In this document: in pieces, positions 1 through 7,494 of the stretch
Layout of the letters: the number at the start of each line of letters is the position of its first letter
Position numbering within the stretch: position 1 is the stretch's first letter
Assembly: GCA_005885565.1 (NCBI GenBank)
Contig: VAXK01000301.1
Coordinates: 1 to 16,726, forward strand
Direction of reading: 5' to 3'
DNA: 16,726 nt
From: Actinomycetota bacterium
GTDB lineage: Bacteria > Actinomycetota > Thermoleophilia > Gaiellales > Gaiellaceae
Position numbers and translations under genes: made by a program
Notes under the pieces: model-generated
Database searches by the model: none
Seen by the model: the letters and a program-made list of their open reading frames with translations, nothing else
What the model was told of the DNA's origin: nothing

Positions 1-227
1 TGCTCGGTCAGCTGCGCGCGGCTCCGGCGGCCGAGCTCGTCGTTGCCGAAGACGGTGAAGAGCGTCGTCTCGACACCGAGCCGGACGAGCTGCACCGCCG
101 CGACGGCCCCGCCGCCTGCGGCCTCCTCCCAGGTCTCGACCGCGTGGACGATCTCGCCCGCCTGCGGCACGTGGTCGACGCGGGCGAACTCGACCCACTC
201 GACGTGGCCGACGACGACGATCTTCAC
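1..227 (-). CDS. PfkB-family carbohydrate/nucleoside kinase, N-terminal part (cut by window edge)
   Basis: Translating the minus strand from a GTG at 227 gives 75 residues that run off the left edge. The start VKIVVVGHVEWVEF is a typical first beta strand of the ribokinase/PfkB fold. It is followed by the glycine-rich GGGAVAAVQLVRLG at residues 38-51, which matches the family substrate-binding GG-x-x-x-N-x-A-x-x-x-x-x-LG motif with Ala-Val in place of the usual Ala-x-Asn, and then by a GNDELG segment at 61-66. Family members phosphorylate sugars or nucleosides with ATP; the substrate cannot be told from this fragment, and the catalytic Asp near the C-terminus lies outside the window. It diverges from the sigma-factor gene across 43 bp. 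No clear ribosome binding site precedes the GTG, so the start is chosen by where homology begins. Confidence 0.72.
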   Translation of the reverse strand, partial: MKIVVVGHVEWVEFARVDHVPQAGEIVHAVETWEEAAGGGAVAAVQLVRLGVETTLFTVFGNDELGRRSRAQLTE

Positions 228-270
228 CGGCGGAGTCTCACATTCCGGCGCGCGCGGGCGTTTCACCGCG

Positions 271-735
271 ATGATGGACGCCGTGACGGTTCCGCCCTTC
301 GAGCGCTTCTACGAGACCTGGAGCGGCGAGATCCTCGCCTTCCTGCGCCGCCGCCTCGGTGCGGCCGACGCCGAGGACGCGTTCCAGGAGACGTTCCTGC
401 GCGCGCTCCGCGGCTACGACGGCCTCGAGCACGGACGCGAGCTGCGCGCGTGGGCGTACACGATCGCGGCGCGGGTCGCCGCCGACGTCCATCGCCGGCG
501 ACGGCCGGCGGCCGAGGCCGTCGAGGGCACCGCCGACGACAGCCGGCCCGCGTACGCCGAGATCGAGCACCTCGCCGACGGGCTGCCGCCGACCGAACGC
601 GCGGCGGTCGTCCTCCGCTACGGCTACGACCTGAGCTACGAGGACATCGGCGCCGCCCTTGGATCGAACGCCGACGCCGCCCGGCAGGCCACTTCCTCCG
701 GAATCCGCCGGATGCGCAGAAAGGAGCTCCAGTGA
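271..735 (+). CDS. ECF-type RNA polymerase sigma factor
   Basis: This 154-aa protein has the two-domain layout of an extracytoplasmic-function (sigma-70 group 4) factor. Region 2 spans about residues 8-77, with DAEDAFQETFLRA at 33-45 (region 2.2, core polymerase binding) and WAYTIAARVAADVHRRR at 61-77 (region 2.4, -10 recognition). Region 4 spans about 100-152, with LPPTERAAVVLRYGYDLSYEDIGAALG ending in a helix-turn-helix and the basic GIRRMRRK tail. It should direct polymerase to a small regulon. The ATG at 271 is followed at once by a second ATG at 274, and neither has a good Shine-Dalgarno sequence. No anti-sigma gene lies next to it; instead its last codons overlap the start of ogt by 4 bp, so the two are probably co-translated. 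Confidence 0.88.
   Translation: MMDAVTVPPFERFYETWSGEILAFLRRRLGAADAEDAFQETFLRALRGYDGLEHGRELRAWAYTIAARVAADVHRRRRPAAEAVEGTADDSRPAYAEIEHLADGLPPTERAAVVLRYGYDLSYEDIGAALGSNADAARQATSSGIRRMRRKELQ
721..726 (+). promoter_or_regulatory. Ribosome binding site for ogt
   Basis: AAGGAG lies inside the last codons of the sigma-factor gene, five bases before the GTG at 732. It decides the ogt start and supports a GTGA overlap-coupled pair. Confidence 0.7.
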
Positions 736-1289
736 CGACCGTCCCCGACAGCCTCGACCGGCGCTTCCGCGCCGCCGCCGCCTCCTCGGGCCTCCTCGAC
801 GTCGCGTACGACCTCTTCGACTCGCCGTTCGGGATGCTGCTCCTCGCCGCCTCCCCCCGGGGCCTGTGCCGGATCTCCTACGACCCCGAGCCCGAGCGGG
901 AGACGGAGGGGCTCGCGAAGCGCTTCGGCCTCCGCGTCCTCCGAGCGCCGCTCGACGACCCGCGGCGCCAGCTCGACGAGTACTTCGAGGGTCGCCGCCA
1001 CTCGTTCGACCTCGAGCTCGACCTCGTCGGCGTCGGCCCGTTCCCGCGCCGTGTGCTGGACGAGCTCGCGCTCGTCCCCTACGGCGAGGTCACGACGTAC
1101 GGGCGGCTCGCGGCGCAGGTCGAGCGGCCGCGGGCGGCGCGCGCCGTCGGGACGGTCATGAACCGGAACCCGCTCCCGATCGTGCTGCCCTGCCACCGCG
1201 TGGTCGGCTCGACCGGCAAGCTCGTCGGTTACGGAGGCGGGCTCGAACGCAAGGAGCGGCTGCTCCGGCTCGAGGGCGCGCTGCTCTAG
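732..1289 (+). CDS. ogt: Methylated-DNA--[protein]-cysteine S-methyltransferase (O6-alkylguanine repair)
   Basis: This 185-aa suicide repair protein transfers alkyl groups from O6-alkylguanine in DNA onto its own cysteine. The active-site motif PCHRVV sits at residues 153-158 with acceptor Cys154. The DNA-binding helix-turn-helix covers VPYGEVTTYGRLAAQ (115-129), the Arg finger is probably Arg137, and the Asn hinge NRNP is at 144-147. The C-terminal GYGGGLERKERLLRLEG is also typical. Residues 1-24 form an extension rich in Arg and Ala before the usual N-terminal ferredoxin-like domain. The GTG start at 732 overlaps the sigma-factor stop (GTGA) and has an AAGGAG upstream. The coupling suggests the sigma factor may control this repair gene, but that is inference. 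Its stop lies in a CTAG shared with the convergent neighbour. Confidence 0.95.
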   Translation: MTTVPDSLDRRFRAAAASSGLLDVAYDLFDSPFGMLLLAASPRGLCRISYDPEPERETEGLAKRFGLRVLRAPLDDPRRQLDEYFEGRRHSFDLELDLVGVGPFPRRVLDELALVPYGEVTTYGRLAAQVERPRAARAVGTVMNRNPLPIVLPCHRVVGSTGKLVGYGGGLERKERLLRLEGALL

Positions 1290-1912
1290 GCCGCTCCGTT
1301 CGATCCCGTGCGTCGACCGGTCAGTTCAGACGCTCGCTCGACGCCGTCGAGGAGGCGCCAGTTGGCGCGGAGCGCGTCTTCGGCCGCGTTTGCGAGGCGC
1401 GGGAGGTCGGCCGGCTCTGCGTCGCGGAGAGCCTCGCGGGCCGCGCGGGCGTGCTCCTTGTCGCGCTCGGCGTGCAGGGTGAAGTACTCGGTCCCGTCGG
1501 TGTTCGCGCGGAAGCCGTAGTGCTCGACGAGGCCGCGTAGCTTCGTCTCGGCGATCGCCGGTTGGGAGGACTCGACCGCGTAGAGGACGGCGAGCGCCTG
1601 CAGGCAGTCGGGTCGCGACCAGGCCTGCGCGCACGCGCTCGTCTCGGGAGTCGGCTCTCGATCGAGCGGCGCGTCGAGCGCACCGGCGAAGGCGTCCCAC
1701 AGAGCAACGTGCCCGGCCTCTTCCCGCGCGTGCTCGGCGTCGCCGGCTGCCGAAGCCGCCTCGGCGAGCGCGACCACGGCGTGCCGGTACTCGCCTGCGT
1801 AGAACGCCAGCTCGTCCCGCGTCAGCTCGCCTTGCTCCCAGCGCGTGTAGAACGGGTGCCGGAGCACGTCCCAGCGCTCGCGCGCCTGGTCGATCCGCTC
1901 GCAGAGGTCCAT
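1286..1912 (-). CDS. Heme-oxygenase-fold (TenA/PqqC/CADD-like) metal-dependent redox protein
   Basis: The 208-aa protein is nearly all helical. It carries the pattern of the PqqC/CADD branch of the heme-oxygenase-like superfamily: HPFYTRWEQGEL at 19-30, EYRH at 41-44, EEAGHVALWDAF at 64-75, YAVESSQ at 111-117, and YFTLHAERDKEH at 143-154. The last motif gives His147, Asp151 and His154 with the H-x3-D-x2-H spacing of CADD-type di-metal sites; Glu114 and His68 are the probable partners. Some family members (Chlamydia CADD) make p-aminobenzoate from their own tyrosine, others oxidise small molecules; the substrate here is unknown. ATG at 1912 is preferred over a TTG at 1936 because GGAAGGAG lies just upstream of it. 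The gene is convergent with ogt, and the two stop codons share the palindrome CTAG at 1286-1289. Confidence 0.82.
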   Translation of the reverse strand: MDLCERIDQARERWDVLRHPFYTRWEQGELTRDELAFYAGEYRHAVVALAEAASAAGDAEHAREEAGHVALWDAFAGALDAPLDREPTPETSACAQAWSRPDCLQALAVLYAVESSQPAIAETKLRGLVEHYGFRANTDGTEYFTLHAERDKEHARAAREALRDAEPADLPRLANAAEDALRANWRLLDGVERASELTGRRTGSNGAA

Positions 1913-1916
1913 CTCG

Positions 1917-1924
1917 CTCCTTCC
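1917..1924 (-). promoter_or_regulatory. Ribosome binding site for the heme-oxygenase-fold gene
   Basis: Read on the minus strand, GGAAGGAG ends four bases before the ATG at 1912. It fixes this ATG rather than the upstream in-frame TTG as the start. The remaining spacer to the ligase gene (1913-1982) shows nothing else. Confidence 0.6.
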
Positions 1925-1982
1925 CGTCGGCCGCAACCCCGCGCGGCGATCCTATGCGACGCGGCTGCCGGAGCGGGGCTCG

Positions 1983-3911
1983 CTAGCGCGAGGCGCGACG
2001 AAGCTCCGCGATCTCGGGGCTCCGCGGGGCGAGCACGGCCGCGCGCGCGAGCGCCTGCCGGCGCGCACTGCCCTTGCTCGCCTTGGCCAGCTCGAGCCAG
2101 AGGTTCCAGCTCGCGGTGTCCTTCGCGATCGCGGTCCGGAAGCTCTGCCGCGCGGCCCCGAGGTCGCCGCGCGCGAGCTGCACCTCGCCGAGGAGCTCCC
2201 ACGGCTGGTACGACCAGGGATTCCAGGCCTTCGCCCGCCGCGCCTGCGCGGTGGCGCGCGCCGAGTCGCCGCGGTCGGCCGCCCGCGCCGCGCTCACGAT
2301 CGCCGCGTTCCCGACCTGGAGGACGAACGCGAAGGCGACGAGCGGGACGATCAGCGCGAGCACGGCAGCGCGGACGGGCACCGTCAGCGTCCGGGCCGCC
2401 CGCTCCGGGCGCGAGGCGACGAGCAGCGCGCCCCCGCAGAGCAGCGCCGTGATCGTGAGGCCGGTCATCTCCCAGTCCCAGTCGATGGCCGCGTGGAGGA
2501 GGAACGCCACGTACGCCGCCGCCACCGCGGAGACGAGCGGCCGGCGACGCAGGCGGACGGCCGCGACGAGCGGCGTTCCGAGGGCCAAGCAGAGCAGGAC
2601 GAGCCCCACCGGGCCGAGCTCCGCCAGCACCTCGAGGTAGAGGTTGTGCGCGTCGCGCGCGAAGAAGGCGTTCGGCCGGTCGCGAAGCCAGTAGCGCTCG
2701 TAGCTGCCCGCCCCGGACCCGAGCACCGGGTTGTCGGTGAACTCGCGCCACGCGACGCGCCAGTAGTCGGCCCGCCCGCTTCCGGACAGGTTGACGAGCC
2801 GCTGGTTCAGATCCTGGCCGGTCGGCCGCTCGGGCGAGACGAACGCGTCGTAGGCATTGCCGACGAGTTTCGTCGGCCCGCCCGCACGGGCAATCGCGAG
2901 GCCGCCGCCGACACCGCCGAGGACGACGAGCAGCGTCGCCGCCGCGATTCCCACGCGGCGGTCCAGGGCAATTCGCCGCGCGACCCCGTGCAGGGCGAGC
3001 GAGACCGCGGCCTGGACGAGCGCGAGCACGACGAGCGCGGCCGCGACGCGATGGCCGTCCCTGGCGGCGGCGCCGAGCTCGGCTCCCTGGCGGGTGAGCG
3101 CGTGCGAGCGCGAGATCAGCACGACCCCGAGCGCAGGCGCGAGGGCCAACGCCAGGACGACGACCCCGACCCGCAGCCGGTCCGGGTCGAGCGCGAAGAC
3201 CACGACGGCCGCTGCGGCCAGCGCGAGCCACGCACCGCGGCTGAACGTCAGGTACAGCGTGCACGCGAGCGGGACGAGCGCGGCCGCCGACGCCGCTCGC
3301 AGAGCGGCGGAGCGGCCGTGCGCGGCGAAGCCGACCGCGAGCAGCATGCCCATCGCGACGAACACGCCGAGCGCGTTCCAGTAGCCGAACGGCGCAGCGA
3401 GCTGGTCCCCGATCGAGGGCGGGTACGCGGCCAGCTGGCCCGGGAAGAGCCGCGTCGCGAGCGGATACATCGCCACGCTGTACGTCGCCGCGAGCAGCGC
3501 ACCCGCCACCCACTCGAACGACCCGCGCGAGGCCACGCAGAGAAGCGCGGCAACCGCTCCGACGTAGACGAGGTCGCGCTCGGCCTCGAGCACGGGCTGC
3601 GACGAGCTCACCGACCACACGGTCGAGAGCGCGACCCACCCGGTGAAGGCGACGAGGCCGCCGAGCATCGTCCACTCCAGCCGGCCGAGCGGGACGCTCG
3701 TGCGCACGACGACCGCCGTTCCGACGACCAGCAGCAACACGATTGCGCTCCAGCCCCACTGGGTCGGGAAGTAGCCGCCGTTCGCCGCCGACGCGACGGT
3801 GGGCGCGACGAACGCGAGCGCCACCGGAGCGCCGACGCCGAGCGCCGGTACGAGCGCCGCGGGCGCCGGCAGGACCGGCCGAGCGCCGTCGATCGGATCG
3901 GAGCGAGACAC
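1983..3911 (-). CDS. O-antigen ligase/polymerase-like integral membrane protein with C-terminal TPR-like domain
   Basis: This 642-aa protein has about 12 hydrophobic segments between residues 20 and 535, then a soluble tail. The Wzy/WaaL-type core signature is present: SRGAWLAL at 224-231, then a large loop with GSGRADYWRVAWREF (377-391), NPVLGSGAGSYERYW (394-408) and the catalytic-region His in DAHNLYLEVLAELG at 420-433. Such proteins polymerise or ligate lipid-linked glycans on the outer face of the membrane. Residues 540-640 contain TPR-like helix pairs, for example WNPWSYQPWELLGEVQLARGD. The GTG at 3911 is the best start: it directly precedes a short basic/acidic leader and the first membrane segment, and lies 35 bp after the stop of the regulator gene. 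No strong ribosome binding site is seen, so the start is moderately sure. No other polysaccharide genes are in the window. Confidence 0.82.
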   Translation of the reverse strand: MSRSDPIDGARPVLPAPAALVPALGVGAPVALAFVAPTVASAANGGYFPTQWGWSAIVLLLVVGTAVVVRTSVPLGRLEWTMLGGLVAFTGWVALSTVWSVSSSQPVLEAERDLVYVGAVAALLCVASRGSFEWVAGALLAATYSVAMYPLATRLFPGQLAAYPPSIGDQLAAPFGYWNALGVFVAMGMLLAVGFAAHGRSAALRAASAAALVPLACTLYLTFSRGAWLALAAAAVVVFALDPDRLRVGVVVLALALAPALGVVLISRSHALTRQGAELGAAARDGHRVAAALVVLALVQAAVSLALHGVARRIALDRRVGIAAATLLVVLGGVGGGLAIARAGGPTKLVGNAYDAFVSPERPTGQDLNQRLVNLSGSGRADYWRVAWREFTDNPVLGSGAGSYERYWLRDRPNAFFARDAHNLYLEVLAELGPVGLVLLCLALGTPLVAAVRLRRRPLVSAVAAAYVAFLLHAAIDWDWEMTGLTITALLCGGALLVASRPERAARTLTVPVRAAVLALIVPLVAFAFVLQVGNAAIVSAARAADRGDSARATAQARRAKAWNPWSYQPWELLGEVQLARGDLGAARQSFRTAIAKDTASWNLWLELAKASKGSARRQALARAAVLAPRSPEIAELRRASR

Positions 3912-3946
3912 GCCTGGACTGACCGTAGCTCGCTGAGCCGTGTATG

Positions 3947-4606
3947 TCAGTCTTCGAGCAGCCTGTAGCCCACCCCCCACACGTTGAGGACGAACGGCCC
4001 TTCGCCGCCTCGGGCGAGCTTGCGGCGAAGGCGGGACGCGTGCGAGTCGAGCGTCCGCGTCTTGCCGAGCGAACGGAAGCCCCAGACCTCGCGCAGGAGC
4101 TCCTCCTTCGTGAAGACGCGGTTCGGTTCCGAGGCGAGCTTCAAGAGCAGCTCGTACTCCTTCGCCGGCAGGTCGATCCGCGTACCGCCTACCGTGACGC
4201 GACGGGTCGGCCGGTCGATCTCGAGCGCGCCGACGCGGACGAGGTCCGGGGCGACCGGCGCCGTCCGCCGCAGGACGGCTCGGATGCGGGCCAGCAGCTC
4301 GTCGTAGAGGAACGGCCGGCTGAGGAAGTCGTCGGCGCCGCGGTCGAGCGCCCGTGCGCGGTCGACCGCGTCGGCCTCGGCGGCACCGAGGACGATGAGC
4401 GGCACCACGCTGCTCCACGAGCGGCATTCGTCGAGCGCCGCCGTGTCGCCGAGGAGGACGAGGTCCGGCCGCGCCCGCTCCGCGAGCTCGAGCGCCTCGC
4501 CGCACGCGGCGGCACCGAGGACGTCGAAGCCGTCGTCGGTGAGATGGCGCTCGAGGAAGCCCCGCGTCGAGGGCTCCGGCTCGGCGACGAGGACTGCATT
4601 CGGCAT
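3947..4606 (-). CDS. OmpR/PhoB-type winged-helix response regulator with degenerate receiver domain
   Basis: In this 219-aa protein, residues 1-115 form a receiver-like domain and 121-217 an OmpR-type winged helix ending in the hallmark VWGVGYRLLED. The DNA-binding half looks intact (LPAKEYELLLKLASEPNRVFTKEELL, then the recognition helix TLDSHASRLRRKL). The receiver half is atypical: the usual acidic pair is Glu9-Pro10, the position of the phospho-accepting Asp is Gly53 with an Asp one residue later, the switch Thr is Gly74, and the conserved Lys before Pro-Phe is Arg97. It may act without phosphorylation. No histidine kinase is adjacent. It lies just upstream of the ligase gene on the same strand, so it may share its transcript. 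The ATG at 4606 gives the expected first strand; no good ribosome binding site is visible. Confidence 0.88.
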   Translation of the reverse strand: MPNAVLVAEPEPSTRGFLERHLTDDGFDVLGAAACGEALELAERARPDLVLLGDTAALDECRSWSSVVPLIVLGAAEADAVDRARALDRGADDFLSRPFLYDELLARIRAVLRRTAPVAPDLVRVGALEIDRPTRRVTVGGTRIDLPAKEYELLLKLASEPNRVFTKEELLREVWGFRSLGKTRTLDSHASRLRRKLARGGEGPFVLNVWGVGYRLLED

Positions 4607-4724
4607 ACGCGCGACGCTACCGGCGCACCTCCGCCTCAGCTAGATGTCCTTTGCCGCGAGTCTGCGACGAACCGCAAACAACTTCCGCGTCCCCTCCGAC
4701 CGAGGCCGCGCCGGCCCTGGTGAT

Positions 4725-4743
4725 GCCGGGGCCGGGCCCCGGC
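4725..4743 (-). terminator. GC-rich hairpin after the UbiB-like gene
   Basis: A perfect 7-bp stem GCCGGGG/CCCCGGC with a 5-nt loop lies just past the stop of the UbiB-like gene. No run of T follows on either strand, so it is at best a weak or factor-assisted terminator. The rest of 4607-4750, which must also hold the regulator promoter, shows no recognisable site. Confidence 0.35.
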
Positions 4744-4750
4744 CGTGACC

Positions 4751-6418
4751 CTAGAGCCGCCCCGACCGGAGGACGCCCCACAGGAGCCATCCCCCGAGCA
4801 GCCCTGACAGTGCGAAGCCGAGCACCGAGATGAGGTTCACGCCGAGGAGCTGCGGCCCGTGCTTCGCGAAGATCCCGATCAGGCTCGAGCCGATCAGCCC
4901 GCCGGCGACGATCATCGCCACGACGAGGCGGTTGAAGACCACGTCGATCTTGGCCATGAACTCGTCCAGGCCCTTGTGGACGAAGCCGACCTCGATCTGC
5001 CCGTCGCGGATCTCCTCGAGGAAGTCGTGCACCTGGTACGGCGTCTCCAGGAGGATCTCCGCGAGGCGCACCGACTCCTTCCGCGCCCGCCGCGCCACAC
5101 GCCGCGGGGTCAGCCGCTCGGTCATCAGCCGCCGCGCGTACGGCCGCGCGACCTCGAAGACGTTGAAGTCCGGGTAGAGCTCGACGCCGACCGAGCCCAG
5201 CGTGGCGATGGCCTTGTCCAGCAGCACGAACCGAGTCGGCAGCCGCAGGTTCAGCGAGTAGATGAGCTGGAAGCCCTCGCGGATCACCTGGAGCGGGTCG
5301 ATCTCGGCGAGGCTCGCGCCGTAGTAGCGGTAGTAGAGCTCGCGCAGCTCGACGAGGAACTGCTCCTCCCGCTCCTTCGGGTAGCGGACGCCGAGGTCGG
5401 CGAGCCGCCGCGGCAGCGCGTCGACGTTCTCGTTCGCGGCGTCGATGAAGAGCCGCGTCAGCTTCGTCATGTCGTCGTCGGTGAGCTTCCCGGCCAGGCC
5501 GAAGTCGACGAGGCCGATGTGGTCGGGTCGCTCGAGGAGGAGGATGTTGGCCGGGTGCGGGTCGCCGTGGAAGAACCCGTGCCGGAAGATCATCGTCATC
5601 CAGGCCTCGGTCATCCGGTACGCGAGCTCGCGCCGGTCCTCGATCGGGACGACCGCCGGGTCGACGTCGGCGACCTGCGTGCCGTCGAGGAACTCGAGCG
5701 TCAGGACGCGCGGACGCGTGTAGCTCCAGTAGACGCGTGGGATGCGGACGTGCGGATGGCCGGCGAAGTCGCGGCGGAAGGCCTCCGCATTCCGGCCCTC
5801 GAGCCGGTAGTCGAGCTCCTGGCGGATCGAGCGCGCGAACTCGTCGACGAGCCCGCGGGCGTCGATGAAGTCGAACGCGCGTACGCGCTCCTTCGCGATG
5901 CGAGCGGCCTGGTAGAGGAGGGCGAGGTCGGCCTCGATCTGACGCGGCGCGCCCGGCCGCTGCACCTTCACCGCGACGCGGCGGCCGTTCGGGAGCGTCG
6001 CGCAATGGACCTGGCCGATCGAGGCGGCGGCGAGCGGCGTCGGGTCGAAGTCGAGGAACAGCCGCTCGAGCGAGAGCCCGAGGTCCGCCTCGATCACCTG
6101 CTCGGCCTGCTCGAAGGGGAACGGGCGCACGTCGTCCTGGAGCCCGCGGAGCTCGGCGATGATGTCGGGCGGGAGCACGTCCGGCCGCATGGAGAGCAGC
6201 TGCCCGAACTTCACGAACGTCGGCCCGAGCTCGTCGAGCGCCTCGCGCAGCGCGCGCCCGCGCTGGCTCGGCTGCCCGTCGAGCTGGGCGGCCCGCTCGC
6301 GCCACGGGAGGAGATCCGTGAGCCGGTGGCGCTCGAACACGTAGCCGAACCCGTGCCTGACGAGGACCTGCGCGATCTCCGAGAGCCGGCCGAGGTTCCG
6401 CGTCGCCGGGCGGGCCAT
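4751..6418 (-). CDS. AarF/ABC1/UbiB family atypical kinase-like membrane protein
   Basis: This 555-aa protein has the full set of UbiB-family motifs: the signature KFGQ at 70-73, the Ala-rich nucleotide loop AAAS at 130-133 that replaces the kinase glycine loop, Lys151 in VAVKVQRPG, QELDY at 200-204, HGDPHPAN at 284-291 (catalytic loop) and DFG at 305-307. Two hydrophobic segments near 497-517 and 525-550 anchor the C-terminus. Family members bind ATP and support isoprenoid-quinone biosynthesis or lipid handling at the membrane; in actinobacteria the exact substrate is not established, so no symbol is given. The ATG at 6418 lies 9 bp from the divergent ATG at 6428 and has no Shine-Dalgarno sequence, suggesting a leaderless transcript or an overlapping divergent promoter. 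Confidence 0.93.
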   Translation of the reverse strand: MARPATRNLGRLSEIAQVLVRHGFGYVFERHRLTDLLPWRERAAQLDGQPSQRGRALREALDELGPTFVKFGQLLSMRPDVLPPDIIAELRGLQDDVRPFPFEQAEQVIEADLGLSLERLFLDFDPTPLAAASIGQVHCATLPNGRRVAVKVQRPGAPRQIEADLALLYQAARIAKERVRAFDFIDARGLVDEFARSIRQELDYRLEGRNAEAFRRDFAGHPHVRIPRVYWSYTRPRVLTLEFLDGTQVADVDPAVVPIEDRRELAYRMTEAWMTMIFRHGFFHGDPHPANILLLERPDHIGLVDFGLAGKLTDDDMTKLTRLFIDAANENVDALPRRLADLGVRYPKEREEQFLVELRELYYRYYGASLAEIDPLQVIREGFQLIYSLNLRLPTRFVLLDKAIATLGSVGVELYPDFNVFEVARPYARRLMTERLTPRRVARRARKESVRLAEILLETPYQVHDFLEEIRDGQIEVGFVHKGLDEFMAKIDVVFNRLVVAMIVAGGLIGSSLIGIFAKHGPQLLGVNLISVLGFALSGLLGGWLLWGVLRSGRL

Positions 6419-6427
6419 CGCGTCAGT

Positions 6428-7480
6428 ATGACGCTCGTGCTCGTCGCGGCCCTCGCCCTGGCGGGCGGAGCGGCGGCGAGGATCCGCCTCCCGCGCGGCT
6501 ACCACGCGAGCGTCTACGCGCGCGGGCTCGCGCACCCGACGGCGATGGCCTTCGGCCCCGACGGACGGCTGTACGTGACCGAGGAGGGCGGCGCCGTCGT
6601 CGCCGTCGACCCGCGCACGCCGCGGCCGCGGCTCTTCCTTCGCGGCCTGCCGACGCCGCTCGGGCTCGCCTGGCACGGACGGACGCTCTTCGTCTCGGTC
6701 GCGGGCGGGATCCGCTCGGTGCGGCTCCGCGGCCGCTTCGCGACGGCGCGGCGGACGGTGGTGCGCGGACTGCCGTTCGGCCGCCACCAGCAGGACAACC
6801 TCGTCGTCGGCCGAGACCGCCGGCTCTACCTCGGCAGCGGCTCGACCTGCGACGTGTGCCGCGAGCGCGACCCGCGGAGCGCGGCAATCCTGTCGTTCCG
6901 GCTCGACGGGAGCGACGCGCGCGTCGTCGCGCACGGCCTGCGGAATCCCTACGGCCTCGCAGTACAGCCGCGCACCGGCCGCCTCTTCGTCTCCGTCAAC
7001 GGGCAGGACGAGCTCGGCGACTCGGAGCCGGCGGAGTCGATCGTCGTCGTCCGTCGCGGCGCGGGCTACGGCTGGCCGCGCTGCCGGCCGAGCCGGCGGC
7101 TGCTCCGACTCGTCGGATCCTGCCGCGGAGTCACCCCGCCGGTCGCCTACCTCGAGCCGCACTCCTCGGCCGACGGGATCGTCTTCTGGGGCTGCTGCGA
7201 CCTCTACGTCGCCGAGTGGGGCGAGTACGACGCGAAGCGACACGGCCGCAAGGTGGTGCGCCTCCGCTTCGACCGCCGCGGCCGCCCGCTCGCACGGGTG
7301 GCGACGACCTTCGCGACCGGCTTCGACCATCCGCTCGCGCTCGCCGTCGACCCGGGCGGCGGCCTCCTCGTCGCCGACTGGGGCAGGGGCACGATCGTGC
7401 GCGTCACGGCGTCTCCGAGCCGCCGGCTCCGGCCCCTGCCGGCACTCCTCGCCGAGGCCGCGCGACTGCTGGCGCTTTAG
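6428..7480 (+). CDS. Secreted PQQ-dependent sugar dehydrogenase-like beta-propeller protein (GSDH/sorbosone dehydrogenase family)
   Basis: This 350-aa protein begins with a hydrophobic stretch (residues 3-17) ending in Ala-Gly-Gly-Ala-Ala-Ala, a probable export signal although its n-region lacks basic residues. The rest shows repeated propeller blades: AMAFGPDGRLYVTEEGG (39-55), HQQDNLVVGRDRRLYLGSGS (120-139), HGLRNPYGLAVQPRTGRLFVSVNGQDELGD (169-198 region), GYGWPRC (213-219) and a last blade near 300-325. GLRNPYGL, the DELGD-x-EPAE loop and YGWPRC are typical of glucose/sorbosone dehydrogenase-like proteins, which oxidise sugars with PQQ; cofactor use is not proven here. Six cysteines (141, 144, 219, 232, 256, 257) may form disulfides outside the cell. 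A strong terminator follows 14 bp after the stop. The ATG has no visible ribosome binding site. Confidence 0.8.
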   Translation: MTLVLVAALALAGGAAARIRLPRGYHASVYARGLAHPTAMAFGPDGRLYVTEEGGAVVAVDPRTPRPRLFLRGLPTPLGLAWHGRTLFVSVAGGIRSVRLRGRFATARRTVVRGLPFGRHQQDNLVVGRDRRLYLGSGSTCDVCRERDPRSAAILSFRLDGSDARVVAHGLRNPYGLAVQPRTGRLFVSVNGQDELGDSEPAESIVVVRRGAGYGWPRCRPSRRLLRLVGSCRGVTPPVAYLEPHSSADGIVFWGCCDLYVAEWGEYDAKRHGRKVVRLRFDRRGRPLARVATTFATGFDHPLALAVDPGGGLLVADWGRGTIVRVTASPSRRLRPLPALLAEAARLLAL

Positions 7481-7494
7481 GCTTCGCGAGCAAT

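Noticed and set aside
144..731. N-terminal extension of Ogt by 196 codons
   Set aside because: It is out of frame with, and overlaps, the sigma-factor gene and reads as Arg-rich shadow; the GTG at 732 has its own ribosome binding site.
1822..3759. 645-codon minus-strand open frame overlapping the ligase gene
   Set aside because: Arg/Ala/Gly-rich translation with no membrane segments or motifs, in a different frame from the convincing membrane protein.
3912..4505. N-terminal extension of the ligase-like protein through the regulator gene
   Set aside because: The extension is Arg/Ala/Pro-rich shadow sequence of the regulator; the membrane protein begins after the GTG at 3911.
4859..6427. Long plus-strand open frame leading into the dehydrogenase-like gene
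   Set aside because: It is a shadow of the UbiB-like gene, rich in Arg, Glu, Val and Asp with no family features; the export signal begins at 6428.
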